A DNA stretch of 22,379 nucleotides from Lenisia limosa (Eukaryota > Breviatea): assembly GCA_001655205.1 (NCBI GenBank), contig LPNZ01009111.1:1-22379 (forward strand), written 5' to 3'. Made by a program: the position numbers and the translations under genes. Shown here one piece after another: positions 20,452 to 22,379 of this stretch; positions within the stretch are counted from its first letter, which is position 1; every line of letters begins with the position of its first letter. The notes below the pieces were generated by a model. The model was not told the DNA's origin. It did not search any database and worked only from the letters and a program-made list of their open reading frames with translations.

Positions 20452-22343
20452 TTAATATCTATTCTTATACTGAGCTTGGCGTCTTCTGACAATCGCATAT
20501 TGTCTCTTCTTACAGTGAACAAAGATGAACGAGAACAGCGCAAAGACTGCCAATAAGACAGGGACAGTGTAATATGTGGTCTGTGTCTTGATGCTGTCGG
20601 TTTCACATATCACACCTTCTCCCATCCGTAACCTGATTGTTTAAATTTGTGTCTTGAAATTGGGGGTTAATATGACGACATTTTCTTGTGTCGTCCACAA
20701 AGAGCATACCGAATGTATTCGCAACTGAACGCAGTATTCAATGGGTGGCGTGCCTTGGCCTCTTCCTCAGTTTTATCTACAGCCATGATGGAAATGGTCC
20801 AGAGTCATCTGAGAATTTCGCCCAAAAAAACGTATCATATCAGAGTAAATGATATTCATGAGTATTCCAAACACGATCTTACCTTCATATTCCTTGGTAC
20901 ATGTGTCGGGGTTTGGTTTGTCCACATCTGAAAGGTCAGCGTCCAAGAAACGGAAGGCTAAACTGAAACTGGTAGCGAAACGTGAGCAAAACAGATGTAT
21001 CCCTCCCCAACCGTTTTCTGTATCATACACGTTGAAATGGTACACAGTATCAACAAAGTCGTTACCAGGCTGAGAGACAATGTTCACGTCAGTTGCAACA
21101 CAACGCCCGTCTATTTCGCGGTAGAATATGGAGGGTCCATTACCCTAATACGTGAGGCATAATATGAACTCTTGATTGTACCGAGAATAATGTTAGGTGC
21201 ATTATGTATGATCATCAATAACCAACTTTACCTTGGCGGCAAAAACAGCTACAGCAAGTACAACGAAAATCAAGCCAAGAACTGTGCATATCTTGACACT
21301 TGGAGGGGACTTCAGTTCTAGAGAAGGGGTGAGCGATCATGCAATGTTGGCAAAAACCCATGGCTCTACTAGGCTTAAAATTACTCTCCAAAAAGCCCCA
21401 ATTATGATTAATATTGGAAATATTCCATCCTCATTGATTCCCTTATAAGAGAGGCAACTTGGCCAATAAGAAAGGCAACTTGGCCTACCGTCGTCAAAAG
21501 GCTGCGGCAGTGGTGGCTGGTCAAATGCTGTGGAATGTTAAGATGATCCCATTTAAAACTTTTGATATAACTGCTGAAACGGGAACAAACAAGCAAGGGG
21601 GGGGGGGGNNNNNNNNNNNNNNNNNNNNNNNNNNNNNNNNNNNNNNNNNNNNNNNNNNNNNNNNNNNNNNNNNNNNNNNNNNNNNNNNNNNNNNNNNNNN
21701 NNNNNNNNNNNNNNNNNNNNNNNNNNNNNNNNNNNNNNNNNNNNNNNNNNNNNNNNNNNNNNNNNNNNNNNNNNNNNNNNNNNNNNNNNNNNNNNNNNNN
21801 NNNNNNNAAAGATGAAGAAAAAAAGAAATCGATAAATTAAATTTGAATTCCACTGGCTGAAAAGCATAAAAGAGTTACTCCACTCTATAACCTCCTCCCT
21901 CATAAATAGCAATCCCCGTACTTGCTGGGGGTATGGCTGCGGTTCTGGCTGATACTGACTCTGTGGGGGGTACTGCTCTACCATGTAATGACAGGGGGGT
22001 AATCATTAGTCAATCAGGTATGCGAGGTTGCAAGTCAGAACTCACCAGCGCTGGGAGCATAATAATCCTGTTGTTGACCAGGTTTGGACTGAGGTGCCAC
22101 GTCATTGTAGGAAGGCAGGGCATCTTTAACAGTCAAATATTATGAATCATTTTAATCCTAGTTTCAATAGAGGTTTTACTGCAAAAAGAAAATATTATGA
22201 TTTCGCTTTCCCCCTTTCACGCACAACAATATCGGCAAAACTATAACAAACCTCACAATTCCGCCCATTATACCTTGTTGCTGTGGTTGCTGTTGGCCAT
22301 AAGGGTCGTTGTGCCGCACTCCATGAGGAGGTGGGTACGCCAT
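20452..22343 (-). CDS. Unrecognised two-pass membrane protein with Pro/Gln/Tyr-rich cytosolic tail
   Basis: Family not recognised. Readable exons: complement of 22343-22274, 22123-22046, 21977-21922, (gap), 21527-21489, 21317-21232, 21144-20883, 20776-20710 and 20632-20452. Phase is kept at all visible junctions; the gap (21609-21807) must hide at least one exon, because phase 0 leaves and phase 1 returns. The start MAYPPPHGVRHNDPYG opens a long tail rich in P, Q and Y with an LPSYNDV motif (LPxY, WW-domain type). TM1 is VKICTVLGLIFVVLAVAVFA. About 120 residues with five cysteines follow (FYREIDGRCV, YDTENGWGGIHLFCSRF, NPDTCTKEYE, FSCEYIR, VICETD). TM2 is YTVPVLLAVFALFSFIFVHC, then a basic tail ending QAQYKNRY. 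Inferred topology: both ends cytosolic, one extracellular or luminal domain. Start 22343 is the only ATG with a clean exon. Confidence 0.75.
21445..21486. repeat. 21-bp tandem duplication beside a splice donor
   Basis: Two adjacent 21-bp copies, ATAAGAGAGGCAACTTGGCC plus A (21445-21465) and its near copy (21466-21486), differing at two positions. On the minus strand they begin within the first bases of the intron that follows the exon ending at 21489. Confidence 0.85.
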
Positions 22344-22379
22344 ATTCAAAGTGGTAGTTTTGAACAGTGGGGGGGGGGG

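Overview
This window is nuclear DNA from an intron-rich eukaryote. Every protein gene is split by spliceosomal GT-AG introns, mostly 50-450 bp, and reading phase can be followed through nearly all of them. Exons are GC-balanced and introns are AT-rich. The gene set is glutaminyl-tRNA synthetase (not fused to another synthetase), NOP14, a UCH-L3-type ubiquitin hydrolase, a PRKRIP1/DUF1168 protein, a DNAJC17-type J-domain plus RRM protein, a CREB/ATF-like bZIP factor and an Ala-AGC tRNA. This fits an opisthokont, perhaps a unicellular holozoan or early-branching animal, but the sequence alone does not prove it. The window is draft assembly with ten N gaps, several beside homopolymer runs.

Layout, left to right. 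1-1885 (-): 5' part of NOP14. 2065-2137 (-): tRNA-Ala. 2380-3755 (-): an unrecognised multi-exon gene whose last intron holds a hAT-like MITE (2685-3079). 3841-6443 (-): a complete 231-residue UCH-type deubiquitinase whose start codon appears to be split by an intron. 6972-9068 (-): PRKRIP1-like protein, with an inverted-repeat element in intron 3. 9584-11655 (+): bZIP transcription factor, all eight exons resolved. 11820-14757 (-): DNAJC17-like protein with a proline-rich C-terminal extension. 14947-20202 (+): QARS in about 25 exons, divergent from DNAJC17 across 189 bp. 20452-22343 (-): an unrecognised two-pass membrane protein with a Pro/Gln/Tyr-rich N-terminal tail.

Functional theme: four of the recognised products act in RNA metabolism (NOP14 in 18S rRNA maturation, PRKRIP1 and DNAJC17 in splicing, QARS with a tRNA gene in translation). 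Whether this clustering means anything is unknown.

Most notable: three tandem copies of a 37-bp exon/5'-splice-site unit in QARS; further short tandem duplications in introns; many GTT-type splice donors; a hAT-like MITE with 8-bp target duplications; a start codon interrupted by an intron; and three places where the otherwise consistent frame needs one base fewer in or near a homopolymer, probably assembly errors.
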